The notes below the pieces were generated by a model. It had not been told where the DNA came from. It did no database searches and was given only the letters and a program-made list of their open reading frames with translations. This document shows, piece by piece, positions 21,871-33,300 of a stretch of DNA of 64,000 nt. Source of the DNA: Ulota crispa (lineage: Eukaryota > Streptophyta > Bryopsida > Orthotrichales > Orthotrichaceae). A program made the position numbers and the translations under genes. How positions within the stretch are numbered: position 1 is the first letter of the stretch; the number at the start of each line of letters is the position of its first letter. Where the stretch lies: assembly GCA_963920765.1 (NCBI GenBank), contig OY987250.1, positions 1,736,001-1,800,000 of the forward strand. Reading direction: 5' to 3'.

Positions 21871-22136
21871 GGAAAACACTATTTTATGAGTGTAAAATGG
21901 TGAGCATGTGAGCTTGTGAGCAGTGAGCCAAGATTTGTAAGCCGGAACCAATTTTGAGCTTAAAATCAATGAAAAACTTAAAATACAACAAGTTTTCTCA
22001 AGAGATTAGTGATGTTTATAATGCATAGCTATAAGGCCCTATGTACACATTTATAGGTGAAATTTAATATTTTGACAAAAAAATTACACTCACTGCTCAA
22101 GGCTCATGGATTCCTACTCACAATTTAACATTCCCC
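21871..22136. mobile_element. MITE family B, copy 1
   Basis: The terminal repeats are of the form GGGGAATRCTATAYYGTGAGC; inside each end lie GTGAGC-rich words and the conserved GGTGAAATTTAATATTTTGAC. Further copies are at 23043-23293, 34293-34544 and 39315-39558. The superfamily is not assigned because the target duplications are unclear. Confidence 0.65.
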
Positions 22137-23042
22137 ATTTTCGCTCTATACCAATCAAATTCTCAAATTCCAGTGGGACATGAAAAGCGGAATGTGGGAC
22201 ATGGAACTTGGGACCTAGGACCTATTCTTGGGACCTTGGATAAAGTATAGAGAGCCCCTCATTCACATTGAACCTTGCAAAGGTGCAGTTAGGCAAAGGT
22301 ACTTTTCATACCACCCTTAGCCCTTGAGCGCCTCAAAGACAATATATTGTCTCTGAAATTTTGAAAATAGATACCTAAGTCAGGCTAGTACGATGTACTA
22401 GAATAAGGGTAGGGTGGTACGAGGGTGACATGGAGTGGGGTACCAAGGTTTCTAGTGATTATGATTGGTTTCACATAAGTTATCTTAGTTTTGTAAAAAC
22501 CATAAACTTGTGAGTGTGAGTAGATTTGCCTAAACCAAATTTTGAGCTACGCGCTGAGGGATTAATGCTACTACTGTATTACATCACCAATATCCATTCC
22601 GTTTTTCCAAGAGAATCACAAAACCATTGAACCTCATCAACTGGCAAGGACATAAAAAAAGAGTCAAGCTTGAGATGGATTCACAGGCTTCTTCCCAAGT
22701 GGACTTCTGGCAACAAAAGTCTCAAATAAATTCAAACATCCTCATGGGCAAAAAATATGATAAAAACAAGGGACGTCCCTGGCCTGGACCAGAACTTTGT
22801 TGCTGTAACTTAGTGTACTTTGTGAGAAGCCCGAAAGGAAAGAGGAGAGAGGATGGTGATGTATGACCCACATGAAAATCACGGCTGCCATCTTGGCATG
22901 ACGGTTGTCTCAATCAAAGGAGGCAATTCACATTATGTCTTATGTTCCAAGTTCCATCAAATTCTTGAAAATATGAGTTGAAAATCATGACTTAGTCCTT
23001 TAAGTGTGTTGAATATCCGTGTTTGTAAAATAAAATATATGA
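22137..23042. other. Spacer between two family B MITEs
   Basis: It contains GGGACNTGG-type short repeats near 22170-22240 and a weak inverted repeat at about 22287-22449 around GGTGGTACGAGG/CATACCACCCTTA. No gene was seen. Confidence 0.4.
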
Positions 23043-23293
23043 GGGGAATGCTAAATTGTGAGCAGGTGTTGGTGAGCTGTGAGCCTATAATTTTTGTGAA
23101 AATATTAAATTTCACCTATAAATGTGTATATAGGGCATTATAATTGTACATTATAAACATTCATTTCTTGAAAAATTTGCTATTTTATTTTTAAAAAATT
23201 CATTGATTTTGAGCTCAAATTTGGTATTTGCTCACAAAATCCTAGCTCACCACTCATGGGCTCACCATTTTACGCTCACAATATAGTATTGTC
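23043..23293. mobile_element. MITE family B, copy 2
   Basis: It is an inverted copy relative to 21871-22136. It begins GGGGAATGCTAAATTGTGAG and ends CTCACAATATAGTATTGTCC, with the shared internal blocks in reverse order. It has no coding capacity. Confidence 0.65.
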
Positions 23294-24938
23294 CAAATCT
23301 AGGACACAAGTGTTTGAAAATCTAAGCTCTTGGCTTTATTGGGTCTCTTTTAGTTGTTGAAAGATTTATTTGTAGTTTTTAGCACAAAGTCTCTTGAATT
23401 CAAGTGATTCATCATTCACAAAAGAATATGATATTTTTTTCCACAAATCAATTATAAATGAAGGGATAGCTTTAGATTATTAAGGCAGTTTCATAAAACT
23501 ATCCTTTATTAGTTAAATTGGAATTTTGAAGGAATTGAACTTTTAAGATAGATACTCAATAAATTTTCTTTGAAAAAATACTAGAGTAGCATCTAAGCCA
23601 AATCTTTTCATACTTGTGGACTTTTGTAGAATCATCTATGATTTTTCAAAGGTTTTCAAACATGGGTGAAACTTAGGGTTATGGGAAGAGGCAAGAATCT
23701 CTCCTCTTTGGTTCTTTGATGAAATTTGAGGGACTCTAAACGTGTTGATAAAGCACCCATATGGTTTCATGACGCAATAATTTCATCAAATCCTTTCTCA
23801 CACATGTTTAAATCAAGTTATAAGCTATGGTTGAACAAACCTAATTAGCACTTAATTAGAAGGAGTTTGAAACAAGTACCATCCATCCTACTTCCACCCA
23901 TTGCTCATCTAAAACTGCCTGTGAAGGTACTCCCTTATACTTAAAGATGGGGTCATTTTTAACCACACTATACCTATTTAGAGATGTTTTGCAGAAAAAA
24001 TTCCAAAATAATCAAGTCAACATGTTTGACCTCCACAAAAGTTACCCTGCATGTAGGATTTTCAGCATTTAGATGTAACAAGACTATCATGTGGCAAATT
24101 CTAAAACCCATACATTCTTTAAAGCATAGAGGTTATGTTTAGATAAATAAGAATTTACAATTTGATGTTTTGAAATTGAGATTTTGAGCCTAAACTTGAC
24201 ATGGCATCTAATACTATAGCGGCTGTCTAAATGCAAGTGCAGCATCACTTAAAAAATGATGTATTTAATGAAAAATTCAATATAGCATAATTTTGGCTAC
24301 ATAAGGTACAAGGTGATTTAAAATTTAAAGCTACAAATAGATGGAATACACTCTTGCCATCAGAAGTGTTTGTGGAATACTCCGTATTTGTTTCAAATTA
24401 ATGATTAAAAAATGATTAACTTTGTCAATTCTAATTTAATGCTCAAGAATGAGTGGATGTAAATCTTGATTTTGCCCATCTTTTTGGTGCAAATCAAACT
24501 CACATGCATTGTTGCAAATTTTTTAGTCCTTTTAGCTATGAGTGTTGAATTTTCTCCATTCAACACAATAATAAAACCTATATCCTACATTACAACCACT
24601 ATAATTGATAAAGTTTCATTTTCTGTTGCCTTACTTCTTAGAAATTTATTTTTTGGATGAACTTGCTATTAGGCCACAATAGATCCCAAGTCCATGTTTG
24701 CTTAGAAACCCTTACATGGCATCATTTTTTTTTACAATTTTGGTGCAAACAGGACAAGACTTTTCTCCTAGAAAGAGCTCTAACAATAACTAAAACCCAA
24801 CTCAAGAGCCAAGTCATACCTGTTCCTATTTGTACACAAACATTTACATTTAAAAAAAAAAAAAAATCTTTGCATTTAAAAGAGCAATAACAAAGTTGAG
24901 ATATGACGCTTAATCTTGGAGGTGTAAAACTTAAAACC
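23294..24938. other. AT-rich spacer, nothing recognised
   Basis: This 1.6-kb AT-rich stretch has no supported gene. A 15-base A run sits near 24851. Open frames here lack family features. Confidence 0.4.
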
Positions 24939-25049
24939 CCATATTGGATCAATATGGAGTTATTAGCTATATATGGAGTGTATCTGGACCAACACAAGGT
25001 CCAAGTACACTCCATATATAGCTGACAACTCCATATTGATCCAATATGG
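24939..25049. repeat. 111-bp hairpin (small foldback)
   Basis: Arms CCATATTGGATCAATATGG and following bases (through ATATATGGAGTGTA) are repeated inverted around a short centre containing GGACCAACACAAGGTCC. It is probably a small MITE; weaker inverted similarity continues outside, so the true ends may lie further out. Confidence 0.6.
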
Positions 25050-25941
25050 CATTTTAAACTTAAGTCATACTAAAAACCGCCCTCCTTTAGTTCCTCATTT
25101 ATTAAAGGTGGTGACGGAGACACACCATGTTCCCACACAATTGTGCAAACATCGAGATCAAAATGATAACAACCCATTTAAATGTTTAGACAAGTCTCCA
25201 AATGGATGCATTGGAATTTGGTCATTAATGTGCATGCATCCTTATAACTAAACCAACCCATTTTAAATGCATATAAGATGGAAGCACCCATACCCAATAT
25301 CTTAAGAGATTTTGCAACAAACTACAAAGAGTTTGAGGCAACAAATATTTTTCCTGTGTAGGAAGTTAAGAAATACTGGGATTGCTAATTTTTCATAATT
25401 TTGTTTTGCAAAACTGAAATCACTATGAATTTTGGGAGTCAAAAATTGCTTTGAACTCATTGCCAACCTCTAGACTCATGTAATCCCAATAATAACCAAC
25501 TACTTTCCATTCATTACTAGCCTACTTTCTTGTTCACCACTTTGGAGCACAAGGCATAACTTAAGTGATCCCAACCTTGAAAAGACAGAAGAACACATTT
25601 CAAAGCTTGGTTGAAAACCCATCCTTGCTAAGATTGGAAACAGTGCCCTCTACAAGTTGGGTGTTGGACATTATTGGCACTGGATGCCTCCACCTTATAT
25701 GGAGTTTTGTAACAAAATTAAATTGTGGCGCTTCATAGTATGTCCCATGTCCCATTGCAATCATTTCATTAAGATATAGCCAAAAAAAATTGAGATTTGA
25801 CGTTGCACACTACATCCCCAAGTCTCATTTCCCTGCACTCTGCCTACATGGCCGGATAAAAATGTGTTGATATGGATTTTCTTTAAATACTCTAAACACC
25901 ATATATTACACTATAATCATAAAAGTATATATGGTGCATGC
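25050..25941. other. AT-rich spacer, nothing recognised
   Basis: This is non-coding sequence between the small hairpin and TTAA element P5. A segment near 25735-25830 shares words (CCATGTCCCATTG) with the inverted-repeat element in ABCG intron 17. Confidence 0.4.
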
Positions 25942-25945
25942 TTAA

Positions 25946-26666
25946 CCCCTAAAGGCCCAAGCACTGTTTTTTTGGTAAAATAGAGATTTTGGGTGGAATT
26001 TTTTATCTTCTTTTTTTGAAATTTTCACACATGATGTGCTCAAGGATTAGTTTAAAGGTCCAACAAATTTCATAACTTTTAACTTCATGATTCAAAAGTT
26101 ATTGCATGATATAATGTTTTTTTGAACTCTGAGCAGCCTGGGTAGCACATAAAACTTTTTTAAATATGACATTTTTTTGAATGTTTTTTTTTAGAATAGG
26201 TTCTTTAGACTTATCTAAATGTGGGAAGCTTTGAGACATTCAATTCTGTTCAACAAAATAAAAGTTATGAGAAGTTTTAGTTTGTGGGTAGATATGGAGT
26301 CTCTCAAAACCATACCTACCGGCAAACTAAAACTTCTTGTAACTTTTGTCTCATTTATTGGAATCAAATGATTCAAAGCTTCTCACGTACATGTAAGTCT
26401 AAAGAGCCTACTCCAAAAAAAATATTCAATTTTTTTTTATAGAGAAGTTTTTTGAGCTGCCTACGCTGCCTGAAGTTAAAAAAAACATCATATCATGCAA
26501 TAACTTTTTAACCATGAAGTCAAAAATTATGAAAATTGTTGGGCGTTCAAGCTATTCCTTGGACACATCATGTGTGAAAATTTCAAAGAAAAAAATAAAA
26601 ATTCCACTTGTAATGAGCTGCCCAAAATCCATTTTGTCCCCGAAGGGACAAGTGGGCTTTTAGGAG
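25946..26666. mobile_element. TTAA-flanked foldback element P5 (piggyBac-like)
   Basis: TTAA then CCCCTAAAGGCCCAAGC at the left; TGGGCTTTTAGGAG then TTAA (26667-26670) at the right. The whole 721 bp is a near-complete palindrome with its centre near 26310. Its right arm matches the right end of P4. Confidence 0.75.
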
Positions 26667-26670
26667 TTAA

Positions 26671-28239
26671 GGACATGCTTAAGGACAAAGTGACAAACAA
26701 ATATACCCGATTTTAGTAGGTCAAGCTCAAAAATCTCCCCAACTGATGCTGGTTCAAAGTATAGATTAGTCTCGTGCACTTTAAATATGGGTCTCATATT
26801 TCTCAACATAAATGCCCAAGTTATGGCATTAAAAAAATCACCCTTCATATAGCCTAGCCAAGGGACCAACAAAATAGCAAAAAGGTCCAAATAGCAAAAA
26901 TACAAAATAGCAATTAATTTTCTATAATAACCCAATAACAACATTTTTTTATGATATGTTTTTTTGTGACTTTCATGACATCGTTTTCAGTTTGAGTAAT
27001 AGGACTTAAATGATTTATGTAGCCATCGTGACGTTTGTATGCCATTATACTGTACAATTTAAAGTACAGAGGTTGAGTTAGTAACATCTATTTTAGTAAC
27101 TCACCACTCACCAGCAGCCTTTGTCATGTTATGCTTCTTGTATTGACTTTGACAAGGGAGGGGGAGCGTTCGTACCACGTTCCAAAATGTTTGTGTAGTA
27201 AAGGATAAAAAGAAATATTAACCCTTACAGTGTCCATTGGACATTTTTGAAAGTAGCTAAAAAAATTCTTTGGGTTTGTGTCCATATTGAGAAGTGAGAT
27301 GAACTGTACTATTGTTGATATTTTCATTCAAGATTATTTTTGGATGTGCGAAACAAACAAATTCAAGTCCACATGAGAGCTTCTCAAGAGATAAATCATC
27401 ATACTACTGAAATCACAAGGACCTCTGTAATATTGCATCCTGACCATTGTAATATCCCATTTTCAGTGATATCATGCTACTAAAATCTCAAGGGTCTCTA
27501 TAATATTACATCTCCACTCCTTGTGGTATTATCACATAGATATCATTTGAAAACTTATTAAAATTTTTTATTTTGCATTCTACCTAACATATGAGAATCC
27601 TATTAAAGTTCTAATGGTGGATGCTTAGCATAGCAAGCGCCAACCACTAGTATTAATTAAAATTCTAAATGGTTGGGGGTTGTTCTTTGTGCATCTAGAA
27701 GGAAATTGTGTAATGTACTTAGGGGAAATGGTAGCTAGACATTTAGCCTCCTACTTTAATGTGCCCTTGACAAGATCATTTGTTTAGAATTGACCAAGTG
27801 AGTTTGTATACCAATTTCTTGTATTTTGGGCCCATCACGCATATAGGGATTTCTTTTGCTTGTATATCAATATCCAAAAAAATGTACAAGGATTATTGCT
27901 TTGTGCCATGGTTACCTAGTTGCTACAATAAGCAGTTTTTATTAACTAGTGTTTTTGAACCTTGCAAGCAAACCCTTATACTTAGACAATCATGAAGCAA
28001 AAATGAAAACGTTTTGGTGACCATTTAGGAGTTTGAAAGGATTTGCATAGTTTGTTTCAATTTTTTTTTGTTAGAACCTAACTTCCAAGTTGGATTTCTT
28101 ATTTAATTGCACTTAATTCTTGGAAAGAAGTCAAATTTTCTTAACTTGTGTGAATTTGGATTTCAATAAAATGAACTAAATCACTAAAATAAAATCTAGT
28201 ATTAAGATTTTGAGAAAAAATAAGTCCATATTATGTAAA
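26671..28239. other. AT-rich spacer with one small tandem duplication
   Basis: There is no gene here. Around 27400-27530 a block of about 75 bp (TACTGAAATCACAAGGACC and following) is repeated once in degenerate form. A lone TTAACCCTTACAGTG at 27218 has no partner end. Confidence 0.4.
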
Positions 28240-28444
28240 TCTATATCTATAAAAGAATCCCATGGGTTGTTTTGGATGAAAAGTAAAGAGTTTGAGTGCA
28301 ACTATGAGTTGCATTTCATGCATGTAAGTTGCGCTTTTTACATTTTCTTTATTTAACAAGTTGCATGTTTTACATTTTCTATTGTTGCACCTTTTACATT
28401 TTCTATAACAATCAACCCATTGGTACAACGGGTAAGTAAACTAG
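28240..28444 (+). mobile_element. Non-autonomous Helitron, 205 bp
   Basis: It starts TCTATATCTATAAAAG after a host A and ends CTAG before a host T, the Helitron insertion signature. Just before the 3' end, ACCCATTG-GTA-CAACGGGT forms an 8-bp stem with one mismatch at a CpG-decay position and a 3-base loop, followed by AAGTAAACTAG. The 5' TCTATAT start and this 3' hairpin resemble the short rolling-circle elements of other plants. The interior has three TTTTACATTTTCT words and no coding capacity. Confidence 0.85.
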
Positions 28445-29493
28445 TATTATATCATACCTTCCTTATAGATAATATAGAGAATTGAGAAAACATGTCACAC
28501 TTGCCAGAAGAGAATGAATTTGTTTTCTAAACCAAATTTTGTTGGCTCCATTATTCATGGATTTTTCATTTTTTATCAAATTTCATGCTTAGAAGTTTCA
28601 ATTTTCAACTTATATCTGTAAAGAGAATTTGGTACAATCCTATCATCCAAGTATTGCAAGTGGCAAACCCTTTGCATATAAGGATATGGAATGGTGCTCT
28701 GACCAAATAAATAAAAAGCAAAAGAACCCAAATCCAAACTCAAATACATAGACCGACCTTATAGGGTATCACACCCGTGAATGCAAGTCTCAGAGACATC
28801 ACTGAAGGACCGTGACAGGGCAAAAAAGTAGGTAGCAAAAGAAATCCAAAAGTAGGCCTTGTACAAGTAAAGCTCAGCTAACCCTGTTAATACACCACCT
28901 ACTCATCACACAAAATTCTCAGAATTTTCACTGTTGGTCAAAAAGGACATGACCAACTCAAGAGAGAGAGCAGACAAAAACCCCAATATTGCACATCAAC
29001 TACTTTGGATGACCAAAGTTAAGGTAAGGTGGCCATTGTATCAAATTCCCTTTTTTTCCTTTTTTCTTGTTCAAACTAGAACCAATGAAACCTTACGTGT
29101 TGCAAACTCTCAGAGAATCTTCACACACAACGGTAGTTTCAGTATCCGGGGAGATTTTGAGCTCAATCTGACAATTCTCATTTTCAACCTGTTTTTTGAG
29201 AGCGTGCACTGGATATTGCATACATATCTATACTATAATTATAAAATGGAAAAATCTAGTCCTTTTTATCCTATAACTTCAAATTTTAGCCGGTAATTTT
29301 GTTATCTGGTTTGGTTGACTTTCTCCTGTGTTTCATTGGGTAGGTTCAGTGACCAGTTTAGATTTCATTAAGTTGGATCCCGTGGTTGATGCTGCAAATC
29401 CCTTCTATTAGTGACATCAAGGGTCACCCACAACAATGGTCAACCTCCCACTTTCCATCCCATGCGTCACCACACAATTTTTTTAGTGTACCA
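28445..29493. other. Spacer, nothing recognised
   Basis: The region is AT-rich and non-coding. A Helitron-like 5' word (TCTATACTATAATTATAAAA) occurs near 29226 but without a matching 3' end. Confidence 0.4.
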
Positions 29494-29842
29494 AATGGTT
29501 GTCACATTGGATTGCTAGTCTGTTTGCTTGCGTGTCCACGCGAGTGCTCGTTTGAGCTCATCTTTATCCAATGTAGTCAACGATAAATGATAAAGAAAAT
29601 TTACTTTATACATGCCAATGACACTCACTATTGTCAACATGAAATCAAAGCATGGATTTAAAACCATATCACATAGTGAAAATGAAAAATAGAAATTTGA
29701 TTCTAAATTATTTTTTATGTCAAAAACTCTAAAAATATCCTAAAAAACAAGAGTGAACAAATACATCCATTTGTGCTATTTGTTTTGTGCGTTTGCCTAT
29801 GCTATAGAACAATCAAAATCTTGCCCAAAATAACAATCATGG
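29494..29842. mobile_element. MITE family H, copy 1
   Basis: This block of about 350 bp starts near ATGGTTGTCA and ends ACAATCATGG, and it is shared along its length with 52777-53133. Shared words include GAGCTC followed by TCCAATGTA and the CCCAAAATAACAA end. Both copies are followed closely by a family A MITE. Confidence 0.6.
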
Positions 29843-29917
29843 TGTACCATGTCAAAAACTTTATTGTTACCATGTTATATTTTCTATAAATTAGTTGATA
29901 AATCAATTGATAAATCA

Positions 29918-30176
29918 AAATACCATATTAGATAAATTGGGAAAATCAAGAGTCCCATTTTGTACTCCACCTTAAACTCAAAAAGTTACCTTAAACCACA
30001 TTCGAAAGTATCAAATTCAATTTGAGCCACTAATATTTTTTCCCTCCCAAATTCCTCCTCTCAGGTGAGGGCACATGTACCAAAAAAAAAAGCTGGAACT
30101 CGGATTAAGATGATCACCTTACTCTTCAAAAGTCCCAAAATGTACTGTCTTTCCCAATTTTATTAACATGGTGTTT
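29918..30176. mobile_element. MITE family A, copy 1
   Basis: The terminal repeats are of the form AACACCATATTMRTTAAATTGGGAAAA; the internal blocks CACCTTAAACNCAAAAAGTT, CCTCTCAGGTGAGG and AAAGTCCCAAAATGTA are shared with the copies at 33766, 47354 and 53156. It has no coding capacity. Confidence 0.7.
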
Positions 30177-31621
30177 CAAGCAATAAGAAGCGGATAAAAA
30201 CATTATAGTTCATGGTCCCGAGTGGAGATGCTAAAAACATACACACGTTGTTACACTGCCTGACTTATCATTTCTTCAATAAAAAGCCAGGGACTCTCTC
30301 AAGTCTCACTGACAAGTACCCTCCTAATGAAGCGAGCTCTTTCTAACTCAGCCATTGAGCGTGCATTGTAAGCAGTGTCAGCAGCAACGACAATGGCATG
30401 GTATCCCCTCCTCCCCTCCCTCCACTCACTCTCACACATTTCTCTAGTCATTGCTTCTAGTCATGTCATTACGGCGTCTTGATGGCGATGGCGACGCATC
30501 TCAGCCAGTACACTCGTTGGCTATTTCCTGACCATTGAAACCTTAATCAGCACGCTGCCACAATCACAACATCCCCATCCTTTAACCCAAAAAACATTAG
30601 CACTAAACTATCCCGCTTCTGTTTTTCATACATGCAGGTAATGTCACTTCTTTTCGAAGTGACAGCCGTCTTTAAGCTACTGATCCTGACTTTCCAGAGG
30701 CAAAAGGTGCCATCTTTGGGGTTACAGTTCACGACTAGCTAGCTCTTTGACCATGTGCAATGATTAGCCTACAAATCCTGCATAATTCTGAAGCAAAGTT
30801 CCCACAGGTCGGTTGCAGGTTTTCAGTGTAATCGATGGGAGTCAAGCTATGGTTTCAGAAGTCCAGGATCCACCACCACCGTTGCGGCGTGATCAGTTCT
30901 CTGTAGTTGTTGAGGAAGAGTTGACCAGTTGAATGCCGACCATGATTAGGTCCTCACTCGAAGAGACAGATTTGCTAATTGCGTTCATAATTTTAAGTTG
31001 ATCATTTGTGTATATCGTTATGGGTCCACACTCCAAAGTATCGTTGACAATTGTAGCGGTACTAAAGATGTTGAAAGGATTTTGCAAGTCGTGCTTAAGC
31101 TTTTTCTTTATGTCGATCGATGTGGACTAGCAATAACCCAACGATAATCTTTAGTTTTAGAGATGCTACAGTTGCACGTGCATCGATTACATGTATTTAA
31201 TGCATTTTTGTGTGTCGATCAGTCTCGAAGGTATAGTGGTAATTCAATTTGATAGTCCTGATCCTTTTCAGAGGTTGTTGTTACGACGTTGTCGGTGGGT
31301 CCACGGGTGTACAATTCCTTTGACTGGACAGGGCGAACAGTCCACTTGCTCCCATGGCGGTGTTTTTCCAATCGGTGTGGTTGTTGTTGTTGTTGTGGTT
31401 GGAAAGGTTGACGCGGCGGCAACCACTCGTGCACAACACAACTCTATAATAATAAATACTGGGCAACTCCTCCTTCTCGTCTCAAGTTCGACCTCAGAAG
31501 GAGTACAACTACAACTACAAGGTTACATTCAAAAACAGAAAGATCAGGTAATGGTCTGAGCAAGGCCTTAGCAAACTTTATTTTTTGGATTTCCCCACAA
31601 ATCAGTGGTTTTCCCTGCTTT
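30177..31621. other. Upstream spacer of the ABCG gene
   Basis: Base composition is more balanced than in the desert and includes a CT-rich tract near 30405-30440 and a GTT microsatellite near 31377-31400. Short open frames exist on both strands, but none shows family resemblance; I do not call a gene. Confidence 0.4.
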
Positions 31622-33080
31622 CTAGGTTCTACTGTTCACGTCGAAGGAATTGTTAAATATTTCTGTCTAATTCTTCTATGTTTTTTCCCTCGCTTTCATA
31701 TTTCCTTGTTAAAACATATTTTCCCTATAATATTGCTCTGTTCTTCTGTTCACGTCAAAGGAATTGTTAAAGAATTGTTAAACATTTCTGTCTATTTCTT
31801 CTATGATTTTTTCCTTTGTCACATTTCCCCTGTTACAACATAATTCCCCTACGTTTCTACAATACTGCTTAATGCACAAGAAATTCATATGCAAATCCCT
31901 ATATGGAAATTGTAAAGAGTTTGTTGTAGGCAGTGTTCCGAGGTAATCTTATCGATCACTTTCAAAGTTGTAGAGGCTCGGAGAAACTCATTCAAGAGAC
32001 TGACAGAGTTGTCATAGTTACTCGTGATAGAAGTAGTGAGTCAGTGTACGACGCTGATCGGGACGCTGATGTTCGTTGCTTGCAGAAACTGTAATGCAGA
32101 TTGAAGCAAGCAGCTTATTGATATCAATACAGTCGCACTCCTGTTTTGAGAGGCTAGCTAGCGCTATCCATCTATGAGCACGGGTAAGCAACATCCATCA
32201 CGAAGCTTGAATGCACACAGTTGCAGCATTTACGGGAGCATTTACTTGCATCGAACGTACCGTCCGCCGATCTCACGCAGGCTAAATTTGCAGGGTGGAA
32301 CTCACGGTCTTTCACTCACACTTCTATTACCTTTACAAGTACTCTTTACTCCGTCATCCTTCCTTCATGTATTTCTGAATGGCAAAAATCGTCACTAGCA
32401 CTCATATACCTCGCGTGTTGCTCTGTACCTCACATGGCTTTCATCACTGAAAGTCAATCGCTACTTGCACTGACACCTCAGAGTTAAAATTAGTTGTCAA
32501 CCTCTCGGCAACTATAACACGTAATTTTGACGCCTCTGTGTCCCCAATCTTAAGATCTCAAAAAGTGTGTAGGAACATACGAAACAGCTACGGTTTGGCA
32601 TGAAAGAGTGCGTTGCAGAGAATCAGGAAGAAACCAGTTTCAGAAAGTCTAGATAGTACACTCAGTTGACTGTAAGAATATTTGCAGAGATGTGCGGAGC
32701 GTGGTAGTGTTGTGTACGTACACCAAGCCATTTCTGTAGCAGAGGAAACTAAGTAGCACATCAATATTTTGTTAATTTCCCTCTGTCAGTTTCAGGAATT
32801 CTTCACATTTTCCTTGTAAGAATTCACAAATTTGTGGGTTTCCTTGCATTCTACTGTTCACGTCAAAGGAGTTGTTAAACATTTCTATCTAGTATTTCTT
32901 CTATGATTCTTTTCCTCTCTCTCTGACATTTCCCCTGTTACAACATTTTTTCCCTACGGTTTGTATGTTACTGCTTAATACACAAGGAATTCATATGCAA
33001 ATCCATACACAAGGAGTTCATATGCAAATCCCTACAGGGGGAAATCAAGAAGAGTTTGTTGTGTAAGAAAGGTTTCGGGG
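31598..33080. repeat. Repeated upstream module of the ABCG gene
   Basis: A block with TCTACTGTTCACGTCAAAGG, GTTAAACATTTCTNTCTA, TTCCCCTGTTACAACAT, a CACAAG.AATTCATATGCAAAT segment and AAGAGTTTGTTGT occurs at about 31739-31960 and again at 32845-33075; a shorter first copy is at 31622-31740. The octamer ATGCAAAT is present once in the upstream long copy and twice in the copy next to the gene. This looks like a duplicated promoter-proximal segment. Confidence 0.65.
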
Positions 33081-33300
33081 AAGCTGTGTAACAGCGGTGT
33101 TGGAAGTAAGTAAGTACTTAAGGGGAGCTTGATGATGACTGAGATGCTTTTTGAACTCACTGATTCGAGAGTGCGGCGTTGCAGGAGTACGTGAGCCGTG
33201 GCAGTGAGAGTGTCGGTGATTTTGAAAGGGCGGAGATTCCAAGGTGGTGGTAGAAGAGGCTTGTGCCCAGGATTGTGCCAGGGAGTGTGATTTCTGAGCG
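33081..33300 (+). promoter_or_regulatory. Proximal promoter / 5' leader of the ABCG gene
   Basis: This short interval lies between the repeated upstream module and ATG 33301. No unambiguous TATA box was picked out. Its role is inferred from position only. Confidence 0.4.

Noticed and set aside
27218-27235. Lone TTAACCCTTACAGTG resembling a TTAA-element end
   Set aside because: There is no inverted partner with TTAA within a plausible distance.
29226-29260. Helitron-like 5' start (TCTATACTATAATTATAAAA)
   Set aside because: No hairpin plus CTRR end was found downstream in a sensible position.
31191-31559. 122-codon open frame upstream of ABCG
   Set aside because: It has no family features, includes a low-complexity valine run from a GTT microsatellite, and shows no start or splice context that stands out.
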